Shown in pieces: positions 1-10,382 of a stretch of 64,000 nucleotides of DNA (its first letter is position 1; every line of letters starts with the position of its first letter). This DNA comes from Tetrastigma voinierianum (lineage: Eukaryota > Streptophyta > Magnoliopsida > Vitales > Vitaceae). Location of the stretch: positions 1-64,000 of the forward strand of contig JAEQBH010009513.1 in NCBI GenBank assembly GCA_016808115.1, read 5' to 3'. A program made the position numbers and the translations under genes. Under the pieces are notes generated by a model. It had not been told where the DNA came from. It made no database searches and saw nothing but the letters and a program-made list of their open reading frames with translations.

Positions 1-17
1 TTCTCAATGAAAACTAG
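1..17 (+). pseudogene. Last codons of DUF295-like gene, copy 1 (cut by window edge)
   Basis: The first 17 bases are identical to the end of the DUF295-like gene remnant at 46072-46935: codons Leu-Asn-Glu-Asn followed by TAG at 15-17. The downstream sequence also matches for more than 5 kb. The window therefore opens just inside the C-terminus of a second copy whose body lies to the left. Nothing can be said about whether that copy is intact. Confidence 0.6.
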
Positions 18-1243
18 GCAACCAGTATGGAAAAGTTTGTATGAACGACATAATGTTTGTCTTTGTTTTTATTAATTTTTTTTTCTCATCAATTTCATTC
101 TAGAAACTAGTTAAATGTTTTTTTTTTTTTTTTTTTTGTTATGAGTGGTAAAACTTTATTTTCTATGATTAGTATAATCTTCCTTTTGTTATCCTAGCCA
201 ATGTTTTTTTGTTTCTTGCATTCCATTTTCTTGTGGAGACTATTTTGTTTTTCAGTGGATGATAACCATCCATAATACTGTAAATATGATGTTGGTCCAA
301 TCATATAGTGTTGTAGTGTGCTATATTGGTTCGGCATGATCACCCACTTACAAATACGAGGGATGACAGTCAGAGTTTGCTTACACTTCATTGCTCACAC
401 CATGAAAGTAGAGTAAAGTTTCAAAAGAAAAAAAAAGCAGTCCTACTCACTACTCTCTCCGTGTAACAAAATGCGAATAACAAAGAAAAAAGTTTGTGTT
501 TGGCGGTTATCAAGTGACACACCTTTTCTTTGTGTGAATTTTTTACAAAAAGGACAGATGATTGTGGGAAGTCTTAGCCGAAATTGCCAATTTTCAAGGT
601 GGACAGGCCCTTTAGTTGGAACATAGTGGGTCGTCCTAGAGGTAAGTGGGCAGTGGATCTCCCAGGAAGTGGGCCAAATTCCTAGACAATCCCAGCCATT
701 CATAGGAAAGAGAAATCGAAAAATCATAGCTCCCCATCTGTTTCTTGGAAAAGTTAAAGGATTAAATAGAAAGGGAAGAAAATAAAAGAAAGGAAAAGAA
801 AAATTAAAATTAACATAAAAAATCAATCAATTATTTTTATTTGTACATTCAAATTCATTAATTTATTTCCATTCATTAATAAGAAGATTAAAGAATTTTA
901 AATATAACTTTCTTACTAAATTTAGATTATATATGATTTTCTTAAAAAAATTTATAGCATTACTTAATATGAGAAAATCATTTTACTTAATATGTTTTTT
1001 TCTTTGGTACTTCTAATAACCGAACATACCCTAAAAATATTTGAGTGTAAATAAAAAAGAAAAAGAAAGGGTTAAGCAAAATTTTCTTTTAAATTAAGCA
1101 ACATTTATAGTTTTAAACACTTAGAATTTCAATTATATCTTCATCATTTTTACATTACAATTATAATTAGGAAAAAAGGTATTCTCACTGTTATTTTTGT
1201 TCATTACTCATCAAAATAAATTTTCATGATAATTTAAGTTATA

Positions 1244-1388
1244 TGTCAATAAGACCTAGCTCAAGTGGTTAAGATCTCAAGGGAGCGCATAGGAAGAGGA
1301 AGGGTTCATGGTTTGAGTCCCAGTGAGGACAAAATTTGTGATGAACAAAATACTATGATGTAATGCAAAGTGAATAGATGTAAAAAAA
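1244..1388 (+). mobile_element. tRNA-derived SINE, copy 1
   Basis: A roughly 145 bp unit has an internal RNA polymerase III promoter. The box A-like sequence TAGCTCAAGTGG is at about 1257-1268 and the box B-like GGTTTGAGTCC about 50 bases downstream (about 1310-1320). The unit ends in an A-rich tail (1382-1390). It is flanked by the 8-bp direct repeat AAGTTATA at 1236-1243 and 1389-1396, as expected for target-primed insertion. The body does not fold as a normal tRNA and is too long for one. The same SINE with the same flanks is in SD1 copy 2, so it is older than the duplication. The family name is not known to me. Confidence 0.7.
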
Positions 1389-1899
1389 AAGTTATAAGAA
1401 TATTTGTCTTACTTTAGAGAATTATTAGCAAACAAAGAATAAATCAACCCCTATAAAGTTCGGCAAATTAAGAGCATCATAGTGATCACATAAGTGGACA
1501 TATAAATGGATCGAGTTAGATCTTAACACCTACTTTGTTGAACTAATCCTAGATTGCACATTTCACTCTTAATCCAAACTTAACCCAAATATGAGATTGA
1601 TGTTTGTATTTGATTCAAAATAACAAAATTCCTTATTTGGCATCCATGAGTAGCATGCCTTTCTTTCTTTAGAAGAAACCTACCTAATTCTTATGCATAG
1701 CTAGCATCCATAAATAATGAGTTTTGGAGTAAACATAAGTATGTATTCCTCCATTTGAAAATCATAAAACCTTTCCGAAGTTTGACAACTTTGATGATTG
1801 ACAAACTTTATATCATATGAATTTAAAAATTTTGTAATAAATAACATTGGCATTTTAGAGGATGTTCATCAAACTTTCTAGTATGGTTATTTTATAATG

Positions 1900-4336
1900 T
1901 GTGACACCCTTATCCCGGGGGTCCCGTTGACAACCCGTCAACCTGAGGATACTTGTGGATATCGGGTGTCCCGATATCACACTCATTTGTCTCATATATT
2001 GAGACCCATTCCTACATATTTAATTCACAAATATACAAAAATATATGGTAGACTATTTAATCAACAGTCCATTTAACAATCCCTTTTATACAACAAAAAG
2101 GTATACATGTTACTGCTTGAATATAATACATGACAAAGCAAAACAAAACAAAGCCTTATCCGGATCTCATCCCGCATGCGATCCCATATATGAGAATTGA
2201 CATACCACAGAACTATACGAAAGGGGTCCCATGATTGGGTGAAAAGCCCAGTAAAGAATGAATCCTACAAGGGCTACTCCCCATCTAAGTGCACATTCAA
2301 TAGTCGCACAACAAACACACATCCAAGTAAAATGTCTACATGAATGTCATATGTCATGCATGAAATGTCATCGTGCCCATATCTCGAGTCACTCACAGAC
2401 TCCCTCACACATGCATATGCCAAGTGTGAAAACCGTCCAACGGTATTACAAATGACCCATGTATCGAGGCCCTCACCGGCTCCGATTGCCCGATGCGAGT
2501 GCCGATGGCCCGGCCAGTCAAGTCGATCCAGGCTCACGTCACGCCTTGAAGTTTGTGATAAAGCGCGACCGATGTCTTCTTTGGGCAGCGAACTTTCGGA
2601 TCCCCGCGGGTCTCTTACCCACATGTTCCTAGGCTTTCCACCCGAGGGGTGCGGTCCCCTTCTTGCTCAAAAATCCAACCTTACCCCTTATTTATATTTC
2701 TTTTATGCTTTAAAATCGTGAGTCACTTGTGGACATGTCAATGCGAAACTCACTACCCATTCATAAACAATGATGTTGGGTGACCACACCCATGCAACAC
2801 ACCCAACACAATCGATGTCCTATGCATATGAGAAATGCTAATGCCCTTTGAATGTTCTCAATATTTACATCATATGATGCACACTACATGGAACATTCTA
2901 CTGGATCATACTTCATGCCAAGTACCATGTAAACATATATAATTCACATCCATTATGTTAATACATTTAGATACACATTTATTAACATATCTTACACATA
3001 TTCAACATGTTATTAAATTGCTAGCAATAACACACAAAAACCCTTCACATAAAACAGCCATTCCGGCCATAATTCCGGCCATACTCGGCCTTAAAAAAAA
3101 TCTAGACTTAGTCCATAAATTTTAGTCTCTGTTTTAACGGCTAAAAATTTAGCTACAAACTCAGCCCAAAAACTGTCCCGAAAAAAAGTTCACTATAAAA
3201 TCCATAATAGTCCGGCTTCGGTCCTGGACTGATCACCCATGGCTACGGGCAGCCCCCAACATCGGAATATATATATTTTTTTACCAATTTTATCAATTTT
3301 ACTGGTTCAGGACAGTAGCCCTTGAATCATAACCAATATCAAAACTCGTCGTACGCGATTAGAAACCTGACCACAACGAAGTCCAACATGCATTTTTCAC
3401 CAATGGTCCCGAAGACAAAATGTTAAGATACCGACCTTCAAAACTGGTCGGATACATTCAAAAAAGCAGTCTCATGGCTGCTTCAGTCCACGTGGTTGGG
3501 TCACAACCTACCGCGTATTTTCACGTCTTAAATGAGAAGGAACTTCGAGTAGGGAAACCTACCTCTTGGAGCGTGAAACACCGAATCCTTCCGTTCTTGG
3601 TACCTACCATTAACTCTAGTCGAGTAGATAACTTTTACCTCTCGGGCTGCCGAACCGGCCAGTGTCGAACAAGTAAAATACAACTTTGTTTTTTTCTTTT
3701 TCTTTTCTCTCTCCTTTATCTCTCTCTTTCCTCTCCCTCGAGCTCCTCTCTCACTGCCCATTTTCCTCCTTGTTTGTTTCCGTTCTGTAGTTTGTTCCAT
3801 CCTCCTCCTTTTGTTTCTTTTCCAATTTCTCCTTTCCCCATTTCTCCTCTTTCCTCATTCTTCTTTCTTTTTCCTATTCTATTTCTCTTCTCATTTCTCC
3901 TCCCTTTTTCTCATTTGGACCACTCCCACCGGCATAAAGATCAGAGTGGGGAAGCTTCCTCCCCACCTTCCTTCTTAGTCATTTGGCCTTACCATGATTT
4001 TCTCATATTTTCCTTTATTTCTTTATTCCATCATATAAGATGTGTGGCTAAATATAATATTACATTCGTTTGGACCCACATGTTTTTCCATGTGTCACTC
4101 CATTGGGTTGCCACGCGACATCGCATGATCGTCTTTATGTCGCTCCGGCCGCATATAAAAAAATGGGAAATTTCGGTGTCTCGAATGAAACGAAGTCGGC
4201 GGGTAACTAGATTTCAGGCGATTCATGGTAAATCATTACATCATTTGAGATCTAGAAAATTTTCAGGTTTTTAGTATACTATTATGGAAAAATTACCGTT
4301 TTCGTTTTTGAAAAAATGAAATTTTCTAGGTTTTTA
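1900..4336 (-). mobile_element. Solo LTR of gypsy-type element, in SD1 copy 1
   Basis: Read on the plus strand it opens TGTGACACCC and closes with the decayed complement of TGTAAAAC, so the LTR lies on the minus strand. The 5-bp target-site duplication TAATG is at 1895-1899 and 4337-4341. No internal domain, primer site or coding sequence is present, so this is a solo LTR left by LTR-LTR recombination. The terminal CA on the right has been lost; copy 2 keeps it. The LTR contains a pyrimidine-rich stretch (about 3690-3930), a short AT run at 3267-3276, and the paired inverted repeats near 1926-1978. Frames through the pyrimidine tract (for example 3420-4274) are low-complexity artefacts. Confidence 0.85.
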
Positions 4337-5246
4337 TAATGGTGACATTATAAATGATAAAAACTAACATATGATAATATAGTATATAACATTATGTTAT
4401 GATAAATCAATATTTAATGATATTTACAATATAAAATACCAAACATACAAGTGTATAAAAATGTTATAATTTACAAAAATCATAATCAAATTGTCTAATA
4501 TAGAAAAGAAAAACTTGAAGTAAGCTAGATTTCATAAATATGACAAATATCAGAGGACTTTCTATACTGAGATATTAAAAAATTATTAACATTCAAGACA
4601 TATTACTATAATTAGAGATCTAAGTATAACGTTTCTCATATGATTAGTTTTATTTATATTACGAATTCTACCTCAAAATATGTAAATGTAGGTTTGTATT
4701 ACATAACATTAGTATCCTATAATGTACAATTCATATAAATAATTACTAAATAAGCCCTTCAAATGAAAAGTTCTAGTAAGTAATGTCATGTAGTTTTCTT
4801 ATATGTCATTGCATATCATGTCATTTATAAATATTGTAATAGGTAATCCATTACCTATAGGTTGAAAATTTAGTAGACATAAAGTTCAACCTTCATATTT
4901 GCTACAAGTTAAATAATGGAAGGTTCATTCTTAATTTATCTTTTCTTTAATTCTCTAAAATATCATAACATATTCAAATAAAAATAGAAATCTAAATCAC
5001 GTACCAAGTGGAACTTTTATATAATTAATGAATCGAGATCTTCTTACGAAGGAGTTTGAAGAAAAGTGGGAAAGGAAAATAAAAACCTATGGTAGGAAAG
5101 GGTATTTTAATTCACATTTTTATCTAGTAAAGAATCTTAAAAAACTTTGTCATGTATTTGTTTGTTTACTATCATAATCTACTATTGTATAAAAAAATTG
5201 ATTTCTAACTTCATCCTCACACAAATTCTTGAACAAACCATTTATG

Positions 5247-6542
5247 TTGCATCGGTTGTGATAGAAGTTGGCTTAGAGGTTGAAGGGCCTTGGAGGAGCC
5301 CTTGTATGTGAGTTTCCCACAGGATTAGGGTGAGGATAGGGATGATATGTCATGGTTGCGAGTTCGAGATCTTGGGGATTCTACTCACAGTGGACCTGAG
5401 GGTCATTGACATGTCAGAGTTCGACGTCATCCTTGGGATGGATTGGTTGGCCGACTTCTGAGTAGTCATCGATTGTAAGGCGTGGGAGATTCTTACTACG
5501 TGGGACGGTACTTGTGTTGTATTTCGGAGACGAGCATGATATTTTGCCCCATACGATTGTGCAGGAATCAGTGTCATGAATGGATGCGGAGTTGGCTGCC
5601 AGCCGCCACCTAGAGGACGAGGTGAGACGGACTTAGATCTACCTCGGTAGTGAGGAGTATGAGGATGTTTTTGGATGAGCTACCGGGATTGCCTGCGAGG
5701 GTTGAACTTGGTGATCGAGTTACACGCGTGCTTGCGCCCCGTCTCTATGACTGCATAGGATGGCACTAGTTAGGATTACGGGAACTTCAGTATAGCTACA
5801 GAGCTGGACAAGGGGTTCATTGGGCCCGGCTTGCCGGTATTGTGTTGACTGCAGACAGTTGAGCGAGTTGGGCCAATCGGTACCATTGCCTGGGATTGAC
5901 GATTTGTTGATGATTGAGAGGAGGCGTGAGTCTACTCAAGATAGACCTTACGGTTACCATCAGCTGAGGGTTAGGAGGCCAATATCCCTAAGGCGGCGGT
6001 GAGGGACACGTTATGGGCACTTTGAGTTTACAATAATGCCCTTTGGATTGACGAATGCGCCAACAGCATTCATGGACCTCATGCATAGGGTATTCCAACC
6101 CTATTTGGATCAGTTTGTCATAGTCTTCTTAGATGACATTTTGATCTACTCCCAATCAGAGTGGGAGCATGAGTATCACTTGAGGATTGTTTTACAGTTG
6201 TTGAGAGACCATTAGCTGTACGCTAATTTCAGTAAGTGCGAGTTTTGGCTTACTAATATGAGATTTTTGGGACACGTGGTGCTAGCATCAGGAGTGTCGA
6301 TGGACGAAAGGTCGGCGAGTGATGAGTTAGGAGGAGCCGAAGTTGGTCTTCGAATACGTAGTTTGGCAGGGATTGACTGGGTACTACAGGAATTCATTGA
6401 GGATTTCTCTGATTGTTTTTCTATAGCGAAGTGACTTGGAAGGAGGTCGAGTTTGATTGGGATGGCCGTCTGCGGAAGCATTCGGGGAGTTGAAGAGGAG
6501 GTTTACCACAACCTATCTTGATAATTGAGCAGGATAGGAATT
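5247..6542 (+). pseudogene. Ty3/gypsy protease-reverse transcriptase fragment
   Basis: This is a fragment of gypsy pol. The protease/RT linker reads FDVILGMDWL at about 5420-5450. RT motifs follow: MPFGLTNAPTAF (about 6038-6073), then VFLDDILIYSQ (about 6121-6155, the catalytic Asp-Asp box), then KCEFWL and RFLGHVV (about 6235-6285). Several frameshifts and stops interrupt it, and the fingers region is poorly preserved. It closely parallels 17418-18740 of the neighbouring full element and stops at almost the same point of the RT thumb. It has no LTR, gag, RNase H or integrase. Its left edge abuts SD1 and its right edge abuts SD2, so it is truncated on both sides, probably by deletion or rearrangement. 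Confidence 0.85.
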
Positions 6543-6903
6543 TGGTTTCATTCGTCTTCGAATTCCTATTTCTTTCTATTCAATAATAAGCAAGTATTTA
6601 CATTTGAAGAGAACACCAGCTACAATAAATTTTTAAGACAGTGTTTTATTTCTTTCTATGCAGTTTTGAATCTAGTTAGGATTTTTCGACAAGTTTTTGC
6701 ATAAGGGTTTAAGGTTTTTAGAGGAATATAGGGTTTTTCAAATGTGGTTATGATGTTTCAATGGTAATAAGTCCTATATCGATGATGAAAATATAGATGT
6801 ATATTAGCTCTACACTTTGTTTTATTTCAGCCTTCACAAAGAAGATTTGGTTTGTATGTGTATCTTTTGAGAGTGAGGAAGATTTAGGTGTTCGTGTCAC
6901 TTC
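6543..6903. repeat. SD2 copy A, left part
   Basis: This is non-coding sequence matching 37262-37372 of copy B and 61905-62020 of copy C, then jumping at about 6656 to sequence matching about 62880-63115. Close to 0.9 kb present in copy C is missing here, including the position where copy B carries a solo LTR. The part ends at the target site of the gypsy insertion at 6904, and copy A resumes at 22623. No gene is recognised. Confidence 0.75.
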
Positions 6904-8736
6904 TGTAAAACCCGGGAAAATTCAAATTTTCTAAAAAAGGGTAAAACGGTAATTTCGGTAAAAATCCAAAAAATTTCTATATCTTGGATGGTGAAATGAA
7001 CTACAAATTTGAATCGATATCCTTAATCTAGTTACCACGTGCGAATTTCCTTGAATTCCAAGATAGTTGGAATTTTAGTTTTCAAAGACATAGAGTGTAG
7101 GTGGTAAGTAAAAACGGTTTGAAGACTGTGATGTGACAAAGTCACTACATGTACTCTTGTGACATGTTGCAATATTAGAATGATGGAAATGGAGCTGACT
7201 AGATAGTGCGAATGTCAAAAATCTAGAAGAAGGACATGATGAATTAATAATTTATTAATGATAATAAGACAAAACAGTCAAATAGTGATCATCTTCTCCA
7301 TTATTTGAAAGCCAAAACGTGCAGGAGAGGAGAAGGAGATGCAGTGGCTGGGGATTTGAGGTTTTTAGAGAGAGAGAGAGAGCACCTTCTCTCTAGATTT
7401 CCAGCCAATCGGATCGTCGGTTCTCGACTGAGTAAGAAGTAAAGCCGTTTTACGTGGCAAGGGCTACGCGTGGGCACCGATTTGGTGGAGTTCTGACAAC
7501 TCTAAGAGATAGGGATCTTTTCCTACTTGCGTTAATCTTTGGCTAAGAGCCATGTAAATGGTTAGGAATGTTATGAGGCTTGTTTTAGTCATAAATTCGG
7601 TCTCAAAAGCTTTGAGCCCAGAGCGGAATTCTATTTATTGTGGTCATGAGCATTAACCAAGGTTTCACTTGTTCCGCATGAATAGTGACACGAAATTTTG
7701 GTGTGAAAATGTGTTTGGTTAGTGATTCAAAATGAATTGCTCGTGTTTATTAATTAGCCCGTGTGAGCTAATTTTTGGTACCAAAATTGATTGTGGGTAC
7801 ATGACATGTTTTATATGATTTAATTTGTTAATATATATTCATGTGAATATAATAGCATGAATATTGTTGGAATTGGCATCATACATTCCACTTTATGCCT
7901 TGGGGCACCGAGATATTAGGAGTGAGTGCATGACATGAAATGAAACAAAAGCGAAAATGTTTGTGAAAGGAATTTCGGCCAGACATTTTGAGTGCCTTGG
8001 AGGGGACATCGACGGATCACTTGGATGAGGACCATGACTGTTTTGGAGAGTTATCTAGCAATTCGCCTCAGAGGGAAGTCCAATATTTTTACCAAACTCG
8101 GTAGTAAGTTTTCAAGAATAAAAAGTTTTTGTTGTGAAAACTGTATTTTTACTCGCATTCGGCTTAGGCATATGTGAGGGAGTCAGTGAGGACTAGGGAC
8201 ATGGGATTGGTCATGTAGACATTCGAGTAGGTTCATGAAATTGCTTGAATGTGATTGTTTTCCATGCATGTGCACTTAGGTGGGAAGTAACCCATGTAGG
8301 AAATTATCTCTACTGGGCTTTGCTCACCCTGTCAAGGGATCACCATTTCAGGTACAGGGAGTGATCGAGAAAGCGACACTCATTAGAGGCCGTTTGAGAA
8401 GAAAGCTAACTTGTGGCTTTGATGTTGTTGTATAACATGTATTAGAATGTTGTAAACTTTTAATATATGTTTAATTAAGAGTGAATTATTAACTCTTGAA
8501 CTATGGTGTATAGTTGGTGTATTTTGATGAATGCGTGTATGGGCCCAGTGGGTAGGTGTTTACTCATGTACATGTCTCATGAGATTGATGTTGGTACAAG
8601 TTGTAGTTTCGGTAGAGCTCCCCATACAAAGGAGACTTTGCCCGATTTTCATGAGTGGTGTCGGGTTACCCGACATCCACCATTATTCCGTAGGTTGACG
8701 GGTTGTCAACGGACACCCCGGTTTTTGGGCGTCACA
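6904..8736 (+). repeat. 5' LTR of the gypsy element
   Basis: The 1,833 bp LTR begins TGTAAAACCC and ends GGGCGTCACA, and is matched by 20800-22622. It contains an AG run (about 7371-7382) and, near its 3' end, two inverted repeats: TGTCGGGT/ACCCGACA at 8659-8675 and GTTGAC/GTCAAC at 8694-8710. The LTR is bounded on the right by the primer-binding site. Confidence 0.88.
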
Positions 8737-8739
8737 GCT

Positions 8740-8751
8740 TGGTATCAGAGC
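8740..8751 (+). other. Primer-binding site, tRNA-iMet
   Basis: TGGTATCAGAGC starts 4 bases after the LTR end. It is the complement of the 3' end of plant initiator methionine tRNA, which primes minus-strand DNA synthesis in most plant gypsy and copia elements. Confidence 0.9.
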
Positions 8752-9314
8752 TTAGGTTTATAAATACTTAGAGCTTAGTGTCAATAAGTTAGGTATACGA
8801 TTACCTAGGACTTGATGGGCGCGGGGTTGAATCACACATTCCTTGTGCACTTTGATGATTGATGTGTGTATGAATTTGTGATTGAAATTGTATGCTTGGT
8901 GAATAAACGAGAGGAAAGATGTTGAACACTAGAATTCGAGAAAATGTAACCTTAGGTGTTGAGAAATTTTGGACAAAATGGTCCCGAAATTAAATGAAAA
9001 AAATGATGTGGAGAATTTTTTTTTAAGGTTTCTGATGTGTAAGTGGAAAAAAAAAAGAAAAAAAAATTTAGGATTTTATTTGGTTTACTGGAAAATGAAA
9101 AAATATATATATATTTTTTGGGTCTTCCAGTAGATGAAACAAAATGAAGAAGAAAAATGATGTGAAAAAAAAAAATGTTGAAATTGGCTGGCTGGACTCT
9201 TGCCATTTCGGCTTACTGCTGGGTCGCAATCTGGCCGGTTTGTATCATGACATAAGGGTGGGGCGGCACAGGCGCGCAGGCACCTTGAGGGACGCATAGG
9301 GCGCGCGTGGTAGG
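8752..9314 (+). other. Gypsy leader, left part
   Basis: This is untranslated leader between the primer-binding site and the nested element. It contains A-rich and T-rich runs (about 9000-9200) and then turns GC-rich (about 9225-9314). No coding sequence is recognised; apparent frames through the A/T runs are low complexity. The leader resumes at 15498. Confidence 0.6.
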
Positions 9315-10209
9315 TGTCACCGCGCTTCTTTTTGGCTCGTGTGCGGCGCCTAGGGCACCTTCGGCTGACCTTCTCCAATGCCTCACTATTCTCTCGAACA
9401 CAAGGCTTACGGGGCACTCTCCCCAACTCGTATTTTATTAGCTACTAAAATACAAGACAATTTCGCAAAGGCTCCCACATCTCGGGGCTCTATGCTTTTC
9501 TTTGGATCCAACTCCAGAATATATGAATTAACCAAGTGGGCACGCAGGCCCTTTATATAGGATGCTTTGAGGCGATCCACGGTCTGATTATGACTAAGAG
9601 TCCTACTCTAGCTCTAGTCTTCCAATCCGACAAGCCGGCTGAATCCTTCAGCTCACAGGAGTCATTGAATGAAACTCCTATACCTGACCATGCAATTCCC
9701 ACCACGGTAGGAGTCCTCCCCAGCGCAGGAGTACGTTAGCTAGAGGTCTTCCGCTTTGTAGAGACCTTCCCGCCCTAGGAGTCAGCCGCTTGAGAGTCTT
9801 TCCCGCCTAGGAGTAGGAGTCCTTCTGCACAAAGTCTACCCGCCTAGGAATCCCTTTGCGCATAGGACTCCTTGGGGTATCAGAATCCTTGTTACTCCCG
9901 GATTAGGAAACTTACCGCCCAAGGCTCTGCACATATATTCGCGACATTCTCCCAGCGATTCCGTTTGCCTCGAGTGCCCGCGCGGCCCCCTCTAAGCCAT
10001 GAGTGCGAAGTGACGACCACTGTTCGCGTCCCAGCCGGATGCCTTGCCTTCCGCTCATGTGCGTGCTTGGCTCACGCTTTGTGCCTCTCCGGGACACATG
10101 TTTTCCCGACCTTGCCTTGCTCACCGTTTTCCTTAGGCGGGCCATGTGGGGCCAAAGGCGAGGCGCCTCATCTTGTACGGGACTCGTGTTATCTGGTCAG
10201 GGGCTAACA
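9315..10209 (-). repeat. 3' LTR of nested gypsy element
   Basis: The ~0.9 kb LTR reads TGTCACCGCG to CTAACA on the plus strand and is homologous to 14665-15497. A minus-strand TATA box (TATATAAAG, plus-strand 9551-9559) is conserved in both LTRs and should mark the U3/R region. CCTAGGA-type repeats occur at about 9770-9850. Several open frames here (for example 9872-10207) have no counterpart in the other LTR copy and are rejected as genes. Confidence 0.8.
9551..9559 (-). promoter_or_regulatory. LTR TATA box
   Basis: On the minus strand the sequence is TATATAAAG inside a GC-richer context, and it is retained in the partner LTR at 14892-14900. Transcription of the nested element would start about 30 bases further towards lower coordinates. 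Confidence 0.5.
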
Positions 10210-10222
10210 AACCCTCCCCGCT
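10210..10222 (-). other. Polypurine tract of nested element
   Basis: Reading on the minus strand, GCGGGGAGGGTT lies immediately before the 3' LTR start. This is the expected position and composition of the plus-strand priming tract. Confidence 0.6.
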
Positions 10223-10382
10223 AAAATTCAACGTCCTCGTTGACTTCATTCTTGCCCTTACTCAAGGATCGATCTTGGCTTGCCATAATGCAGCACCCTT
10301 TTCCCGACTTGCCTACCATTTGTGGGCGTCCCTTTCCGATGAATCAAGTATTCGGTCCACTTGTTCTTCGGTTCCCATCTTC

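Larger units (their letters stand above)
1..5237. repeat. Segmental duplication SD1, copy 1
   Basis: This block aligns almost end to end with 46919-52240 in the same orientation. It carries the 3' end of a DUF295-like gene, an AT-rich intergenic part, a tRNA-derived SINE (1244-1388), a minus-strand solo LTR (1900-4336) and another AT-rich non-coding part (4342-5237). The copies agree up to about the shared stretch CTTGAACAAACCAT. Copy 1 then runs into a gypsy pol fragment, whereas copy 2 runs into an LTR element. No convincing gene is seen in 18-1243, 1397-1899 or 4342-5237; the open frames there (for example the minus-strand one near 443-826) have no recognisable domain and are not preserved in the other copy. 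Confidence 0.85.

Noticed and set aside
1251..1330. A tRNA gene
   Set aside because: Box A and box B are present, but the body is about 145 bp with an A-rich tail and flanking target duplications and does not form a tRNA cloverleaf; it is a SINE.
3420..4274. A 284-residue open frame in the SD1 solo LTR, and similar frames at 50529-51076
   Set aside because: They run through a pyrimidine-rich LTR tract, giving Phe/Leu/Ser/Pro-rich low-complexity peptides, and the frame is not conserved between the two SD1 copies.
5247..6542. An endogenous pararetrovirus RT
   Set aside because: The motifs, and the colinearity with 17418-18740 (LTRs, integrase and chromodomain), show it is Ty3/gypsy; no movement-protein or coat-protein sequence was seen.
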